A stretch of DNA of 64,000 bases. Source: Seongchinamella unica. GTDB lineage: Bacteria > Pseudomonadota > Gammaproteobacteria > Pseudomonadales > Halieaceae. The translations under genes were made by a program, and so were the position numbers. The first letter of the stretch is position 1. Every line of letters starts with the position of its first letter. The stretch spans positions 310,001-374,000 of the forward strand of contig NZ_SMSE01000002.1 in NCBI RefSeq assembly GCF_004354085.1. The letters run 5' to 3'. The notes beneath the pieces are model-generated. The model had not been told where the DNA came from and made no database searches. It saw nothing but the letters and a program-made list of their open reading frames with translations. Positions 1 to 10,442 of the stretch are shown in pieces.

Positions 1-320
1 GAGCCAAAGGCGACGGTGGAGTCCAGGTTTTTTGCCGCTCGGTAAACCCAGGACCGCTGGGCACGGTTAAAGGGCAACTCCTCCCGGTCGAGGGCAAAGA
101 AGTACTGCCGGAAAAATTCGCCCAGGTGTTCGAAAAAATAACGAAAACGGCCGATAACCGGGTAGTTGCGGCGGATGGTCTGGGAGGTCTGGGTGACATC
201 GATGATATACATCCAGGCCACAACGAGAATCACCACGCCAATGGTGAAGGTGAACAGGAGCGCGCTGATTTCAATAAACCCCAGCGCGAAGTTTTTCAGC
301 GTGTTCATCTCCGTATCCAC
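1..320 (-). CDS. FMN-binding glutamate-synthase-like protein, N-terminal part (cut by window edge)
   Basis: The first ~106 residues of a minus-strand gene that runs off the left edge. An N-terminal membrane-spanning stretch (about residues 12-35, rich in L, V, I, T) is followed by a segment of the type RYFFEHLGEFFRQYFFALDR and then EELPFNRAQRSWVYRAAK. That combination is characteristic of single-subunit glutamate synthase family proteins with an FMN-binding GltB-like domain, related to the GltB central and FMN regions but lacking the amidotransferase domain. The GTG at 320 is chosen because GGGAG lies 6 bases before it; the ATG at 308 has its GGAG directly abutting and is less likely. The catalytic FMN domain lies outside the window, so the substrate cannot be judged. 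It follows the coiled-coil gene on the same strand at 115 bases. Confidence 0.75.
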   Translation of the reverse strand, partial: MDTEMNTLKNFALGFIEISALLFTFTIGVVILVVAWMYIIDVTQTSQTIRRNYPVIGRFRYFFEHLGEFFRQYFFALDREELPFNRAQRSWVYRAAKNLDSTVAFG

Positions 321-435
321 ATCGCACTCCCGCGGTCAGTTTGGCAGGGAACCAGTGTAGCCGTGTGGAGGAGTTTTTCGCCAGCTGAAATATCCTGCTG
401 AGGGGGTCAGGTCCCGGTTCGCCCGCTTCGACGGT

Positions 436-1689
436 TCAGGGCTGTGAGGAAAGTTTCTCTTCCTCGAGTTTGAGTCGGGCGAGCCGTGCCTCGAGCGCCT
501 GCCGCTGGCTTTTGCGAGTCTCCTCCAGGTGCATGAGCTGCTCCTGGGCTTCGTGCTGGACGCGCTCCTCGTGCTCCCAGAGCTCGGTGAGTTTGTCCTC
601 TCGATCCTGCTCGGTTTGTTCACGTAGCTTGCGGACTTCTTCCAGTTCGGATTCGAGCTGATGCTCGTGTTCCTGGCGTTTGGCCTGCAGGCTGGCGATG
701 GCCTTGTCATAGTTATCCTGCAGGGATTCCAGTTGCGCCTGGAGCTGTTCGGCTTCCCGTTCGCGCGTCTGCTCCGAATCTGCGAGCAGTTGATCGAACT
801 CGGCAACGTCTCTTTCCGCTTGCTCGCGAATGGCGACTATGCGGGCCTCGAGCTGGGCGATGCTTTCCTCGGCTTCCCGTTCGCATTTCTCCCTGTCCAG
901 GCGCAGCTGCTCTGCGTTGGATTCCGATTCGGCAATTCTTGCCCGGGACTCATCGTCCGCATGCTTTATCTGCAGTTTCAGCTGTCGCTGCTGCTCGAGC
1001 TCTGCTTCGTCGATACCGGCCACGCTTTCTTCCAACTGCTTCCGGCTCTCGGATTCCAGCGCTTGCAGTCGGCTGAACTCGTCCTGGCTGGCCAGCAGTA
1101 TTTCTTCCCGCTGAGCCTTGATATGTTCCAGGGTTTCGCTGTTCTCGCTTTTGATCTCGTCCTGCATCTGCTGCAACTGCTCGAGTCGGCTGGCGAGGCT
1201 CGCTTCGGCGTCGCTCCTGAGTGAACGCAATCGGGCCAGTATTTCCTCTTTGCTGGGTCCTTCAGTCTCATCACTGTCGGCTGGCACCGGCTCTGGATCG
1301 GCTTGAGGAGGCGGGGCAGGAGGTTCAGGCGGTTGTTCCCGAGAGGGTGGAACCGAGACGATTTCGCCCCGGCGGGGCGCCTGGAAAACGGCCGGGTCGG
1401 GGGCGGTAATCCGGGTAAAAACTTCCGCAGCGGGGGCGTCCGAGTTGGCTGCCGGCTGGTCGCTGGGCACCAGTTGGGCGACCCCGCCGATATCGGTAAT
1501 TCGACGGAAATAGTCGGCTGCTGCCTTGCGGTCCAGGTTGCTGCGCAGCACGAAAGAATCGCCGGAAAACAATTCATCCAACACCAGCGGGTCACGGATA
1601 CGGAACAGCTCCGCGAAGCCGTCGCGGACCTGCCCAGGCTCATGATCTGGCAGAATGTCGCCCTTGAAGGTGAGGTCAAACCGTTTCAC
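436..1689 (-). CDS. Coiled-coil protein with small N-terminal domain, function unknown
   Basis: 417 residues. Residues 1-75 form a compact domain (FDLTFKGDILPDHE, then VLDELFSGDSFVLRSNLD) of a type I associate with N-termini of various gammaproteobacterial membrane and regulatory proteins, where a short domain precedes a low-complexity linker. Residues about 95-140 are Pro-rich. From about 145 to the C-terminus the sequence is almost uninterrupted heptad-like E/Q/L/R/A, predicting a very long coiled coil with no membrane span and no signal peptide. It is therefore probably a cytoplasmic rod or scaffold. The start is MKRF directly after an upstream stop; an in-frame alternative is not evident. 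It lies between tRNA-Leu and the glutamate-synthase-like gene, both on the same strand. No enzymatic motif is visible and no function is assigned. Confidence 0.75.
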   Translation of the reverse strand: MKRFDLTFKGDILPDHEPGQVRDGFAELFRIRDPLVLDELFSGDSFVLRSNLDRKAAADYFRRITDIGGVAQLVPSDQPAANSDAPAAEVFTRITAPDPAVFQAPRRGEIVSVPPSREQPPEPPAPPPQADPEPVPADSDETEGPSKEEILARLRSLRSDAEASLASRLEQLQQMQDEIKSENSETLEHIKAQREEILLASQDEFSRLQALESESRKQLEESVAGIDEAELEQQRQLKLQIKHADDESRARIAESESNAEQLRLDREKCEREAEESIAQLEARIVAIREQAERDVAEFDQLLADSEQTREREAEQLQAQLESLQDNYDKAIASLQAKRQEHEHQLESELEEVRKLREQTEQDREDKLTELWEHEERVQHEAQEQLMHLEETRKSQRQALEARLARLKLEEEKLSSQP

Positions 1690-1787
1690 CCGCTTACCCT
1701 TGTGCTGCGTTCTTGTCGATTATCGAATTTAGGGTGCTGGACAGGTCGTATCCAGCGAAAAAGGGTGAAATCTCCAGATTTTTAGCG

Positions 1788-1890
1788 TGGTACCGGAGGC
1801 CGGAGGCGCTCGGCCGGCGTCCCGTGGTCCGACACATCGGCCGGCACGCGCCTGGCGTGCCGTTGAGCAGTAGTGGTACCGGAGGCCGGA
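1788..1890. repeat. 17-bp direct repeat of the tRNA-Leu 3' end
   Basis: Positions 1788-1804 and 1874-1890 carry the same 17 bases (TGGTACCGGAGGCCGGA on +). The second copy is the 3' end of the tRNA-Leu gene including its CCA; the first lies just downstream of the tRNA, 86 bases away. Duplicated tRNA 3' ends are the usual signature of attachment sites left by tyrosine-recombinase elements. The 69 bases between the copies encode nothing, but include a GC hairpin at the tRNA-proximal side (GGCACGC pairing with GCGTGCC). Confidence 0.6.
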
Positions 1891-1960
1891 CTCGAACCGG
1901 CACGCTTTTAAGGGCGGGGGATTTTGAATCCCCTGTGTCTACCAATTTCACCACTCCGGC
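1874..1960 (-). tRNA. tRNA-Leu, anticodon CAA
   Basis: Read on the minus strand, the 87-base gene starts GCCGGAG and ends CTCCGGT-A-CCA, giving a 7-bp acceptor stem with a G-U first pair. The D-arm contains GAAATTGGTAGAC. The anticodon stem GGGGA/TCCCC encloses TTCAAAA, so the anticodon is CAA. A long class II variable arm (CGCCCTTAAAAGCG) precedes the T-arm GCCGGTTCGAGTCCGGC. CCA is encoded. The long variable arm and CAA anticodon identify a leucine tRNA reading UUG. Its position upstream of queA-tgt is familiar from Pseudomonas-like genomes, here on the opposite strand. Confidence 0.97.
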
Positions 1961-2006
1961 ACAGAGGGGGATATGGACCTGAAAGTGTCCATCTGGAGAG
2001 CGCGGG

Positions 2007-2034
2007 ATTATAGCAACCGGCCTTTAAACTGCAA
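2007..2034 (-). promoter_or_regulatory. Sigma-70 promoter of tRNA-Leu
   Basis: On the minus strand, TTGCAG (2034-2029) and a perfect TATAAT (2012-2007) are separated by 16 bases, with an A/T-rich stretch just upstream. The initiation region CCCGCGC directly after the -10 box is a GC-rich discriminator, typical of stable-RNA promoters under ppGpp control. The mature tRNA starts about 40 bases further on, so a short 5' leader is expected. Confidence 0.8.
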
Positions 2035-2158
2035 TATTTTTCCTTAACCCTGCCGGGATTTGACGGTACACTTCGCGCCAGCTCGATTGTGAGCAATTGT
2101 CCAACGCGTAAACCGCCCCCCGGGCGGGTGATCTGAGTACCTTTGAGGAGAAAAGAAC

Positions 2159-2431
2159 ATGGCCATGAAGCTGGTGAAGAAAACCGCCGAATACAGCATT
2201 TACAAGCGCAGCGATGATCGCTATGCGGTCAGGGATGCCGACAAGAAGCCCGTCAACGGCGAAGAGAAAGTCCGGATCCTGGTTGCCGAGGACCTGATCA
2301 AGGTCACCCTGCCGGCGGAGCCCGAGGAAGCGCCTGCCGAAGAGGAGGCGGCTGAAGCGCCTGCGGAGGCTGAAGAAGCCGCTGAAGAGGCCCCGGCCGA
2401 AGAAGCAGAGGACGCAGACAAGGAAGACTGA
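2159..2431 (+). CDS. Small acidic conserved-type protein, function unknown
   Basis: 90 residues. The first ~48 form a small ordered-looking module (MKLVKKTAEYSIYKRSDDRY followed by AVRDADKKPVNGEEKV), probably a compact beta fold. The remainder is a disordered tail made almost only of Glu, Ala, Pro and Asp, strongly acidic. A good ribosome site (GAGGAG, 8 bases before the ATG at 2159) supports expression; a second ATG lies two codons in. There are no membrane segments, signal or metal motif. It sits 101 bases upstream of queA on the same strand and may share its transcript. I do not recognise a named family. Confidence 0.75.
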   Translation: MAMKLVKKTAEYSIYKRSDDRYAVRDADKKPVNGEEKVRILVAEDLIKVTLPAEPEEAPAEEEAAEAPAEAEEAAEEAPAEEAEDADKED

Positions 2432-2532
2432 TTCCCGCTGTTCCGCGACCGGAAGCCGGCCCAGTGCCGGCTTTCTTGTCCATGGGCTGGTGATAGGCCA
2501 ACTGGAGCGGAGCCGGCGGCTGCCTGGCAACC

Positions 2533-4709
<2,177 letters not shown>

Positions 4710-4751
4710 GCTTGCAACGACCGGGCCGGCAGCCCTTTGGGAGACCGTCTG

Positions 4752-5357
4752 ATGACGCTCACTTCGCCCGTGCTGCAAACCCTGGAGCAAAACCTGGCGC
4801 TGGACGGGCTGGCCTGGGATGACAGCTCGCTACCGCAGGCCGCAGTGCTGGTGGCTCTTTCTGATGAACACGAGCCCCGGGTGATCCTGGGCCGGCGGGC
4901 ACTGCACCTGACGCACCATCCCGGGGAGATCGCTTTTCCCGGAGGCAAGCGAGAACCGGAAGATCGCACTCCCTGGGTGACCGCCAGGCGCGAAGCACTG
5001 GAGGAGGTGGGACTGGGCGAAAACCTGGTTCATGCCCTGGGAGAGCTGACGCCCATGATGACCCGCACCGGCTTTGAGGTGCATCCCTGTATTGCCCGGG
5101 TGCCGGCAGAGCTTCAGTTGACCATAGACCGTCAGGAATTTGATTCCGTGTTCACCCAGCCCCTGAGCCGTTTTGCCGACCGCGCGCTGTTTCGCCTCGA
5201 GACCCTTGATGTGGATGGGCGCCCACGCAAGGTTCCCCATTACCAGATGGAGGGGGACAACATCTGGGGTGTTACTGCGGCCGTACTGGCCCTGCTGGTC
5301 AATATTGCCTACGATGCAGGCATCGATTTACAACGCAACTGGAATAACGTGCCATGA
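4752..5357 (+). CDS. NUDIX hydrolase, CoA pyrophosphatase type (NudL-like)
   Basis: 201 residues. The NUDIX box occupies about residues 64-87 (GGKREPED, then REALEEVGL). It is preceded by the CoA-pyrophosphatase signature [20 protein letters not shown] (residues 44-63). The family cleaves CoA, acyl-CoA or dephospho-CoA to 3',5'-ADP and 4'-phosphopantetheine. The ATG at 4752 is preferred because GGGAG (4739-4743) lies 8 bases upstream; a TTG at 4737 would put the ribosome site inside the gene. The stop overlaps the next start as ATGA, so the following gamma-carbonic-anhydrase-like gene is probably translationally coupled. The link to CoA turnover fits the many acyl-CoA enzymes encoded elsewhere in the window, but that is inference. 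Confidence 0.9.
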   Translation: MTLTSPVLQTLEQNLALDGLAWDDSSLPQAAVLVALSDEHEPRVILGRRALHLTHHPGEIAFPGGKREPEDRTPWVTARREALEEVGLGENLVHALGELTPMMTRTGFEVHPCIARVPAELQLTIDRQEFDSVFTQPLSRFADRALFRLETLDVDGRPRKVPHYQMEGDNIWGVTAAVLALLVNIAYDAGIDLQRNWNNVP

Positions 5358-5878
5358 AATACTCCCTTGGAGACAAACAACCGGACCTGCAGGGCGAGGG
5401 TCACTTTATTGCCCCCAACGCTGCGGTCATCGGCGATGTTGTACTGCATGAGAATGCCAGCGTCTGGTTCAGCTGTGTGCTGCGTGGAGATGCGGACCGG
5501 ATCGAAATAGGGGCGAACAGCAATATACAGGATGGCACGGTGATTCATGCCGATCCCGGCTTTCCCGCGGTTATCGGCGAGAACGTCACCGTTGGGCACA
5601 ATGCCATGATCCACGGCTGCCACATTGGTGACGGTACGCTCGTGGGTATCAATGCAGTGGTATTAAACGGCGCCCGAATCGGCAAGGGTTGCCTGATCGG
5701 TGCCAATGCCCTGGTCACTGAGGGTACCGAGATACCGGATGGTTCCATGGCACTGGGTTCACCCGCCAAGGTGGTGCGGGAACTTGGTAAGGAAATGCAG
5801 CTGGCACTGCAGCACAATGCGGACCACTACGTGGGCAATGCCCGGCGCTATCTGCAGGAATTGAGTGAAGAATCGTGA
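5354..5878 (+). CDS. Gamma-carbonic-anhydrase-like hexapeptide-repeat protein (YrdA family)
   Basis: 174 residues, left-handed beta-helix family. Hexapeptide-type repeats run from residue ~20 to ~140 ([53 protein letters not shown]). The metal-binding histidines of gamma-class carbonic anhydrases are present in [15 protein letters not shown] and the GH-N-H pattern. A C-terminal helix follows. Members are trimers binding Zn or Fe; many have weak or no carbonic anhydrase activity, so the physiological role is uncertain. Start and stop overlap both neighbours by four bases, pointing to one transcript with the NUDIX and DUF1289 genes. Confidence 0.92.
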   Translation: MKYSLGDKQPDLQGEGHFIAPNAAVIGDVVLHENASVWFSCVLRGDADRIEIGANSNIQDGTVIHADPGFPAVIGENVTVGHNAMIHGCHIGDGTLVGINAVVLNGARIGKGCLIGANALVTEGTEIPDGSMALGSPAKVVRELGKEMQLALQHNADHYVGNARRYLQELSEES

Positions 5879-6066
5879 ACAGTAATGACGTGCCATCCCC
5901 CTGTGTGTCCATCTGCGTGCTGGACGATGAGGATATCTGCCAGGGCTGCTTTCGCAGTGCCGAAGAGATTACCGAATGGTTTATGGAAACGCCGGAGCGC
6001 AAGCAGGAAATACTCGAGAAGGCCATTGCCCGGCGCAAGGAGTCCAGCCCCATTCGTCTGGGCTAG
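5875..6066 (+). CDS. DUF1289 family small Cys-motif protein
   Basis: 63 residues with a GTG start overlapping the previous stop (GTGA). The sequence [20 protein letters not shown] contains C-x3-C-x7-C-x2-C, the defining motif of DUF1289 proteins, which probably bind a metal or iron-sulfur centre. This is followed by [17 protein letters not shown], the conserved helical part. No biochemical function is established for the family. It is third in the overlapping set with the NUDIX and gamma-carbonic-anhydrase-like genes and converges on yfjD, whose stop is only 3 bases away on the other strand. Confidence 0.9.
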   Translation: MNSNDVPSPCVSICVLDDEDICQGCFRSAEEITEWFMETPERKQEILEKAIARRKESSPIRLG

Positions 6067-6069
6067 GTC

Positions 6070-7341
6070 TTAGCGGGAGGACTCCGGCGCCGCCACGTCG
6101 GCCCTTATTGCCTGCACGACGTTGCCTTCCAACTCCAGGATCTCCAGCCGATAGCCGTCGATGGAGAGCCCTGCGTTACCATCCGGAAATCCTTCCAGGC
6201 ATTCCAGAACCAGGCCGCTGAGCGTCTTGGGCCCATCGGTGGGCAGGTTCCAGTGCAGTGATTTGTTGACTTCACGGATATTGGCATTGCCGGCGATAAT
6301 GAAACTGCCATCCCGTTGCGGGAAGATGGTCTCGTCAGTGCCTGTCATATTGGAGGTAAACTCGCCGACGATCTCCTCGAGAATATCTTCCAGCGCCACC
6401 AGCCCCATCACTTCTCCGTACTCATCCACCACCACCGCCAGGCGGTGTTTCTTTTTCTGGAAGTTGAGCAACTGGGTGTGCAGGGGGGTGCTCTCGGGAA
6501 TGAAATAGGGCTTTTCCATTTCCCGCTCCAGGGCGCTGCGGTCCAGACCCTGGGCGTCTATCACCCGGCTGATGTTGCGCATGTGCAACATGCCCACAAT
6601 ATTGTTGATGTCCTCTTCCCATACCGGCATGCGGGTGTGGGAGCTGCTCTGTATGTGCCTGAGGATCTCGTCGTCACTGTCGTCCAGGTCTATGCCGACG
6701 ACCTCGTTACGGGGCACCATAATGTCGTCGACGCTGACTTCCTCCAGGTCGAGGATATTGAGCAGCATTTTCCGGTGCCGTGCCGGTATGAGTTGCCCGG
6801 CATCGGTGACAATGGTGCGCAACTCCTCAGAGGAGACATGCTCATCGTTCTGCTGGGCGGGATCAACGCCGAGCATCCGCAACAGGCCATTGGTGATCCA
6901 GTTGACGCCGGCAACCACCGGATACAGGATTTTCAGCAGCGGCAGCAGGACGAAACTGGCCGGGAAAGCGATTTTTTCCGGGTGCAGGGCGGCGATGGTC
7001 TTGGGGGTGATCTCGGCAAAAATCAGGATGACCAGGGTCAGCGCCAGCGTTGCGATAAAAATGCCCGCGTCGCCCCACAGGCGAATGGCGATGATGGTGG
7101 CGATGGCCGAGGCAAAGATGTTCACCAGGTTGTTGCCGATCAGGATAAGGCCGATCAGCCGGTCTGGACGTTCCAGCAGCTTGCCTGCACGCGTGGCGCC
7201 CCGGTGTTTATTGTTCTGCAGGTGTTTCAGCCGATAACGGTTGAGGGACATCATTCCGGTCTCGGAACTCGAGAAGAAACCGGAGAGGAGTATGAGTGCA
7301 GCCAGAACCGAGAAGAGTAGACCCAGCGGTGCTTCGTTCAA
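6070..7341 (-). CDS. yfjD: CNNM/CorC-type membrane protein (YfjD family)
   Basis: 423 residues. N-terminal DUF21/CNNM transmembrane domain (about 1-180) with the signature SSSETGMMSLNRYRL (24-38) and AEITPKTIAALHPEK. A pair of CBS domains follows (about 200-320; VDDIMVPRNEVVGIDLDD, HTRMPVWEEDINNIVGMLH) and then a C-terminal CorC_HlyC domain (about 335-415; GLVLECLEGFPDG). The family is linked to Mg2+/Co2+ efflux or homeostasis, with CBS domains sensing adenine nucleotides. Gene order ypjD-yfjD next to, and divergent from, ffh is the same as in E. coli. Inner membrane protein. Confidence 0.93.
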   Translation of the reverse strand: MNEAPLGLLFSVLAALILLSGFFSSSETGMMSLNRYRLKHLQNNKHRGATRAGKLLERPDRLIGLILIGNNLVNIFASAIATIIAIRLWGDAGIFIATLALTLVILIFAEITPKTIAALHPEKIAFPASFVLLPLLKILYPVVAGVNWITNGLLRMLGVDPAQQNDEHVSSEELRTIVTDAGQLIPARHRKMLLNILDLEEVSVDDIMVPRNEVVGIDLDDSDDEILRHIQSSSHTRMPVWEEDINNIVGMLHMRNISRVIDAQGLDRSALEREMEKPYFIPESTPLHTQLLNFQKKKHRLAVVVDEYGEVMGLVALEDILEEIVGEFTSNMTGTDETIFPQRDGSFIIAGNANIREVNKSLHWNLPTDGPKTLSGLVLECLEGFPDGNAGLSIDGYRLEILELEGNVVQAIRADVAAPESSR

Positions 7342-7423
7342 AAGAGGGGCAAGCCTGTAGTAATTTCTGAGAACGTATCTTGAAGAAAAAGCCCGGTGGG
7401 GGCAAGCCCTGCAAGCATGGACT

Positions 7424-8227
7424 TCAGCCCCGGTTCAGCACCAGTTCGAGCACCAGCTTGGAGCCGAAGAAGGCCAGCATCAGGGCGGCAAAGCCGGCGA
7501 GCGTCAGTCGCACCGCCACCTGGCTGCGCCAGCCCAGCTTGTAGTGCCCCCATAACAGCACCGAGAACAGTATCCAGGCGAGCAGGGTCAGCGTGGTTTT
7601 GTGCACCAGGTGCTGGGCGAAAAAGTCGTCCACGAACAGGAAGCCAGTGACGATGGCCACACTCAGCAGGATGACCCCAACCAGCAGCAGCTCAAATAAC
7701 ATGGTTTCCATCAATTGCAGTGGCGGCAGAATCTGGACGATACCGCGGGTATGGCGATGGCGCAGCTGGTAATCCTGGGCGGCGACCAGCGCCGACTGCG
7801 CCGCTGCCAGTGTCAACACTGCGTAGGCCAGGATAGAGCTGCCTATGTGCAGCAGTAGCCCCCCCGGCAGGTCGGTCGTAATGGCGGCGGTCTCCGGGGC
7901 AAAGGTGGAGACCAGTACCGACATGGCCGATAGCGGAAACAATACCACCAACAGGTTTTGTAGCGGGCGTTTGAGCATCAGCAGCACACACACCAGGTTT
8001 ATCGCCAGGAACATCAGCGCAGAAATCTTGTAAAAGCCCAGGCTCAGCCCGCCGGCCCCGGTGACCCCCTGAATGGCAACCACGCTGTGGCAGAGCAAGG
8101 CGAGGCCGCCGAGCACGGCTACCCCGCGGCTGAGCCCCTGGCGATGCTGGAACAGGTGCATGACATGCAGTCCCGCAGCGGCGAGGTAGAGGAGCGCGGC
8201 GATGGGCGCTAGAAAGCTGGCTGACAT
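7424..8227 (-). CDS. ypjD: Inner-membrane cytochrome c assembly-like protein YpjD
   Basis: 267 residues from the ATG at 8227, giving a normal N-terminus MSASFLAPIAALLYLAAAGL; the longer frame to 8296 adds residues without family character. About eight hydrophobic helices, and the C-terminal block TLLAWILFSVLLWGHYKLGW typical of YpjD/CcsA-like proteins. The CcsA/CcmC superfamily handles haem in cytochrome c maturation; YpjD itself has no settled role. It lies divergent from ffh and upstream of yfjD on the same strand, as in enterics. Confidence 0.9.
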   Translation of the reverse strand: MSASFLAPIAALLYLAAAGLHVMHLFQHRQGLSRGVAVLGGLALLCHSVVAIQGVTGAGGLSLGFYKISALMFLAINLVCVLLMLKRPLQNLLVVLFPLSAMSVLVSTFAPETAAITTDLPGGLLLHIGSSILAYAVLTLAAAQSALVAAQDYQLRHRHTRGIVQILPPLQLMETMLFELLLVGVILLSVAIVTGFLFVDDFFAQHLVHKTTLTLLAWILFSVLLWGHYKLGWRSQVAVRLTLAGFAALMLAFFGSKLVLELVLNRG

Positions 8228-8336
8228 CAGTTTGGGGGTTGGACCGAGGTGGCGTATACTTCGCACCTTTGTACAGAAGTGGCCCAGTAGAATCAATAGC
8301 GGTCGCTCTCCTTAAAAGTAGTTCGAGAGTATCAAG

Positions 8337-9740
8337 ATGTTCCAGAGTCTCAGCGATCGCCTGTCAAACAGCCTGCGCTCCATTACCGGCAAGGCCACCC
8401 TGACCGAAGATAATATCCAGGACACCCTGCGCGAAGTGCGCATGGCGCTGCTGGAGGCCGACGTTGCCCTGCCTGTGGTCAAGGATTTTGTCGAGTCGGT
8501 AAAACAGCGGGCACTGGGCCAGGAGGTGATGAAAAGCCTCAGTCCCGGCCAGGTATTCCTGAAGATCGTCCAGAGCGAACTGGAAACGGTGATGGGCAGC
8601 GCCAACGAGGGACTGAACCTGGCCGCCCAGCCGCCGGCGATTATTCTCATGGCGGGCCTGCAGGGCGCGGGTAAAACGACCTCTGTCGCCAAACTGGCGA
8701 AGCTGCTCAAGGAACGTGACAAGAAAAAAGTCACTGTGGTTTCGGCCGACGTCTATCGCCCGGCGGCGATCAAGCAGCTGGAAACCCTGGCAGGGGAGGT
8801 CGGCGTGGACTTTTTCCCCTCTGATCCCTCCCAGAAACCGGTGGATATCGCTAACGCCGCCCTCAGTCACGCCAAAAAGTCCTTCGCCGACGTGTTGATT
8901 GTCGATACCGCCGGCCGGCTGGCGGTCGATACGGAAATGATGGAAGAGATCGCGGACCTGCACAGGGCGCTCAACCCGGTCGAGACCCTGTTCGTGGTCG
9001 ACGCCATGACCGGACAGGACGCCGCCAACACCGCCAAAGCCTTTGGCGAGACCCTGCCGCTGACAGGGGTGATCCTGACCAAGGTCGATGCCGATACCCG
9101 TGGCGGTGCCGCCCTGTCAGTCCGCTCGGTCACCGGCAAGCCGATCAAATTCCTCGGTGTCGGTGAAAAGACCGCTGCCCTGGACCCGTTCCACCCGGAT
9201 CGCCTGGCCTCGCGCATTCTCGGCATGGGCGACATGCTGTCGCTGATCGAGGAAGCGGAGCAGAAGGTTGACAAGGCGAAAGCCGAGAAACTGGCCCGCA
9301 AGGTCAGGAAAGGCCAGCGTTTCGACCTGGAGGATTTCCGTGACCAGTTGCAGCAGATGAACAACATGGGCGGCATTACCGGCATGCTCGACAAGCTGCC
9401 CGGCATGGGCAACGTCGCCCAGATGGCCCAGCAGAATCTGGACATGAAGCAGTTCGCCCGCATGGAGGCAATGATCAACTCCATGACCCCGGCGGAGCGC
9501 CGCAAACCCGAACTGATACAGGGCTCCCGTAAACGCCGCATCACCAAAGGCTCCGGCACCCAGGTGCAGGACCTCAATCGTCTGCTCAAGCAACACAAGC
9601 AAATGCAGAAGATGATGAAAAAGATGAAGGGCGGCGGTATGCAGAAGATGATGCGCGGCATGGGCGGCATGATGGGCGGACCCGGTGGCGGAATGCCTCC
9701 CGGCATGGGTGGCTCCGGAGGGCTGCCACCGTTTAAGTAA
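8337..9740 (+). CDS. ffh: Signal recognition particle protein Ffh
   Basis: 467 residues. N domain (1-85), G domain with P-loop GLQGAGKTT (107-115), DVYRPAAIKQLE, the GTPase G3-type DTAGRL and the TKVDAD specificity motif, then a Met-rich M domain. The C-terminal tail is unusually rich in Gly-Met-Pro (about 420-465). Ffh with 4.5S RNA captures signal sequences of nascent inner-membrane proteins and hands them to FtsY. Divergent from ypjD. A 55-bp repeat array lies between its stop and rpsP. Confidence 0.97.
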   Translation: MFQSLSDRLSNSLRSITGKATLTEDNIQDTLREVRMALLEADVALPVVKDFVESVKQRALGQEVMKSLSPGQVFLKIVQSELETVMGSANEGLNLAAQPPAIILMAGLQGAGKTTSVAKLAKLLKERDKKKVTVVSADVYRPAAIKQLETLAGEVGVDFFPSDPSQKPVDIANAALSHAKKSFADVLIVDTAGRLAVDTEMMEEIADLHRALNPVETLFVVDAMTGQDAANTAKAFGETLPLTGVILTKVDADTRGGAALSVRSVTGKPIKFLGVGEKTAALDPFHPDRLASRILGMGDMLSLIEEAEQKVDKAKAEKLARKVRKGQRFDLEDFRDQLQQMNNMGGITGMLDKLPGMGNVAQMAQQNLDMKQFARMEAMINSMTPAERRKPELIQGSRKRRITKGSGTQVQDLNRLLKQHKQMQKMMKKMKGGGMQKMMRGMGGMMGGPGGGMPPGMGGSGGLPPFK

Positions 9741-9784
9741 CGCCGGGGACCCAGAGACTTCCAGTTTTCCTCCGAAGCCGCTGG

Positions 9785-9804
9785 ATTCCCGCTTTTGCGG
9801 GAAT
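9785..9804. repeat. Palindromic ATTCCCGC hairpin at the edge of the repeat array
   Basis: ATTCCCGC-TTTT-GCGGGAAT, an 8-bp stem followed by GAC. Together with the oppositely oriented TCCCCGCGAAAGCGGGGA near 10254-10271 it brackets the tandem array. The same CTGGATT/GATCCAG-type flanks occur on both sides, so the array may have grown inside one dispersed palindromic repeat of the GTCATTCCCGC class. Confidence 0.7.
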
Positions 9805-9864
9805 GACGGGCCCGGTTTTGCGGGCTCAATCGTCGTCATCCCCGCGGTCGGCATTCCCGAGGCT

Positions 9865-10281
9865 GTCGTCCCCGCGAAAGCGGGAATGATGAGGATCAGT
9901 TGTTGCAGTCACGATAACCGTCATCCCCGCGGAAGGGGGAATGACGAGGATCAGTTGTTGCAGTCACGATGACCGTCATCCCCGCGGAGGCGGGAATGAC
10001 GAGGATCAGTTGTTGCAGTCACGATAACCGTCATCCCAGCGAAAGCGGGAATGATGAGGACCAGTTGTTGCAGTCACCATGACCGTCATCCCCGCGGAAG
10101 CGGGAACGATGAGGATCAGTTGTTGCAGTCACCATGACCGTCATCCCCGCGGAAGGGGGAATGATGAGGATCAGTTGTTGCAGTCACGATGACCGTCATC
10201 CCCGCGGAAGGGGGAATGATGAGGATCAGTTGTTGCAGTCACCATGACCGTCATCCCCGCGAAAGCGGGGATCCAGTGACT
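9865..10281. repeat. 55-bp tandem repeat array, seven full units plus one partial
   Basis: Units begin at 9865, 9920, 9975, 10030, 10085, 10140 and 10195, with a partial eighth at 10250: exactly 55 bases each time. Each unit has a short palindromic part (GTCATCCCCGCGGAAGCGGG type) followed by a constant part (GATGAGGATCAGTTGTTGCA, then GTCAC). Units differ at a few positions (GCGAAAGCGGG, GCGGAAGGGGG, GCGGAGGCGGG; CACGATAACC against CACCATGACC). It fills most of the 824-base gap between ffh and rpsP. There are no unique spacers, so it is not a CRISPR array. The stretch 10282-10440 has no recognisable feature. Confidence 0.95.
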
Positions 10282-10442
10282 TTCGGGTTGTGAGTCCAGG
10301 CTGCTGGATTCCCGCTTGCCCCAGGGCACCGTCTCTTGCTTCACAATTCACCTTGTTCGCGGTAGAGACGAGGAGCGCTGTGGTTGTTGCCCCTGGAAAC
10401 CCCTAAGCCTTGGAATTACCTGAAAAAATTCCGTTTTTGGGG

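Noticed and set aside
2081-2105. lac-operator-like TTGTGAGCAATTGTCC before the small acidic gene
   Set aside because: Short chance resemblance, no LacI-family gene in the window, and no symmetric partner half-site.
6316-7320. Long + strand ORF antisense to yfjD
   Set aside because: A GC-rich shadow of the real membrane-protein gene, no ribosome site and no protein-like domain. The same holds for the antisense ORFs over mutS, hom, thrC, accA and eno.
9865-10281. CRISPR array in the regularly spaced repeats
   Set aside because: The 55-base units are contiguous; the apparent spacers are the same sequence in every unit, and no cas gene is near.
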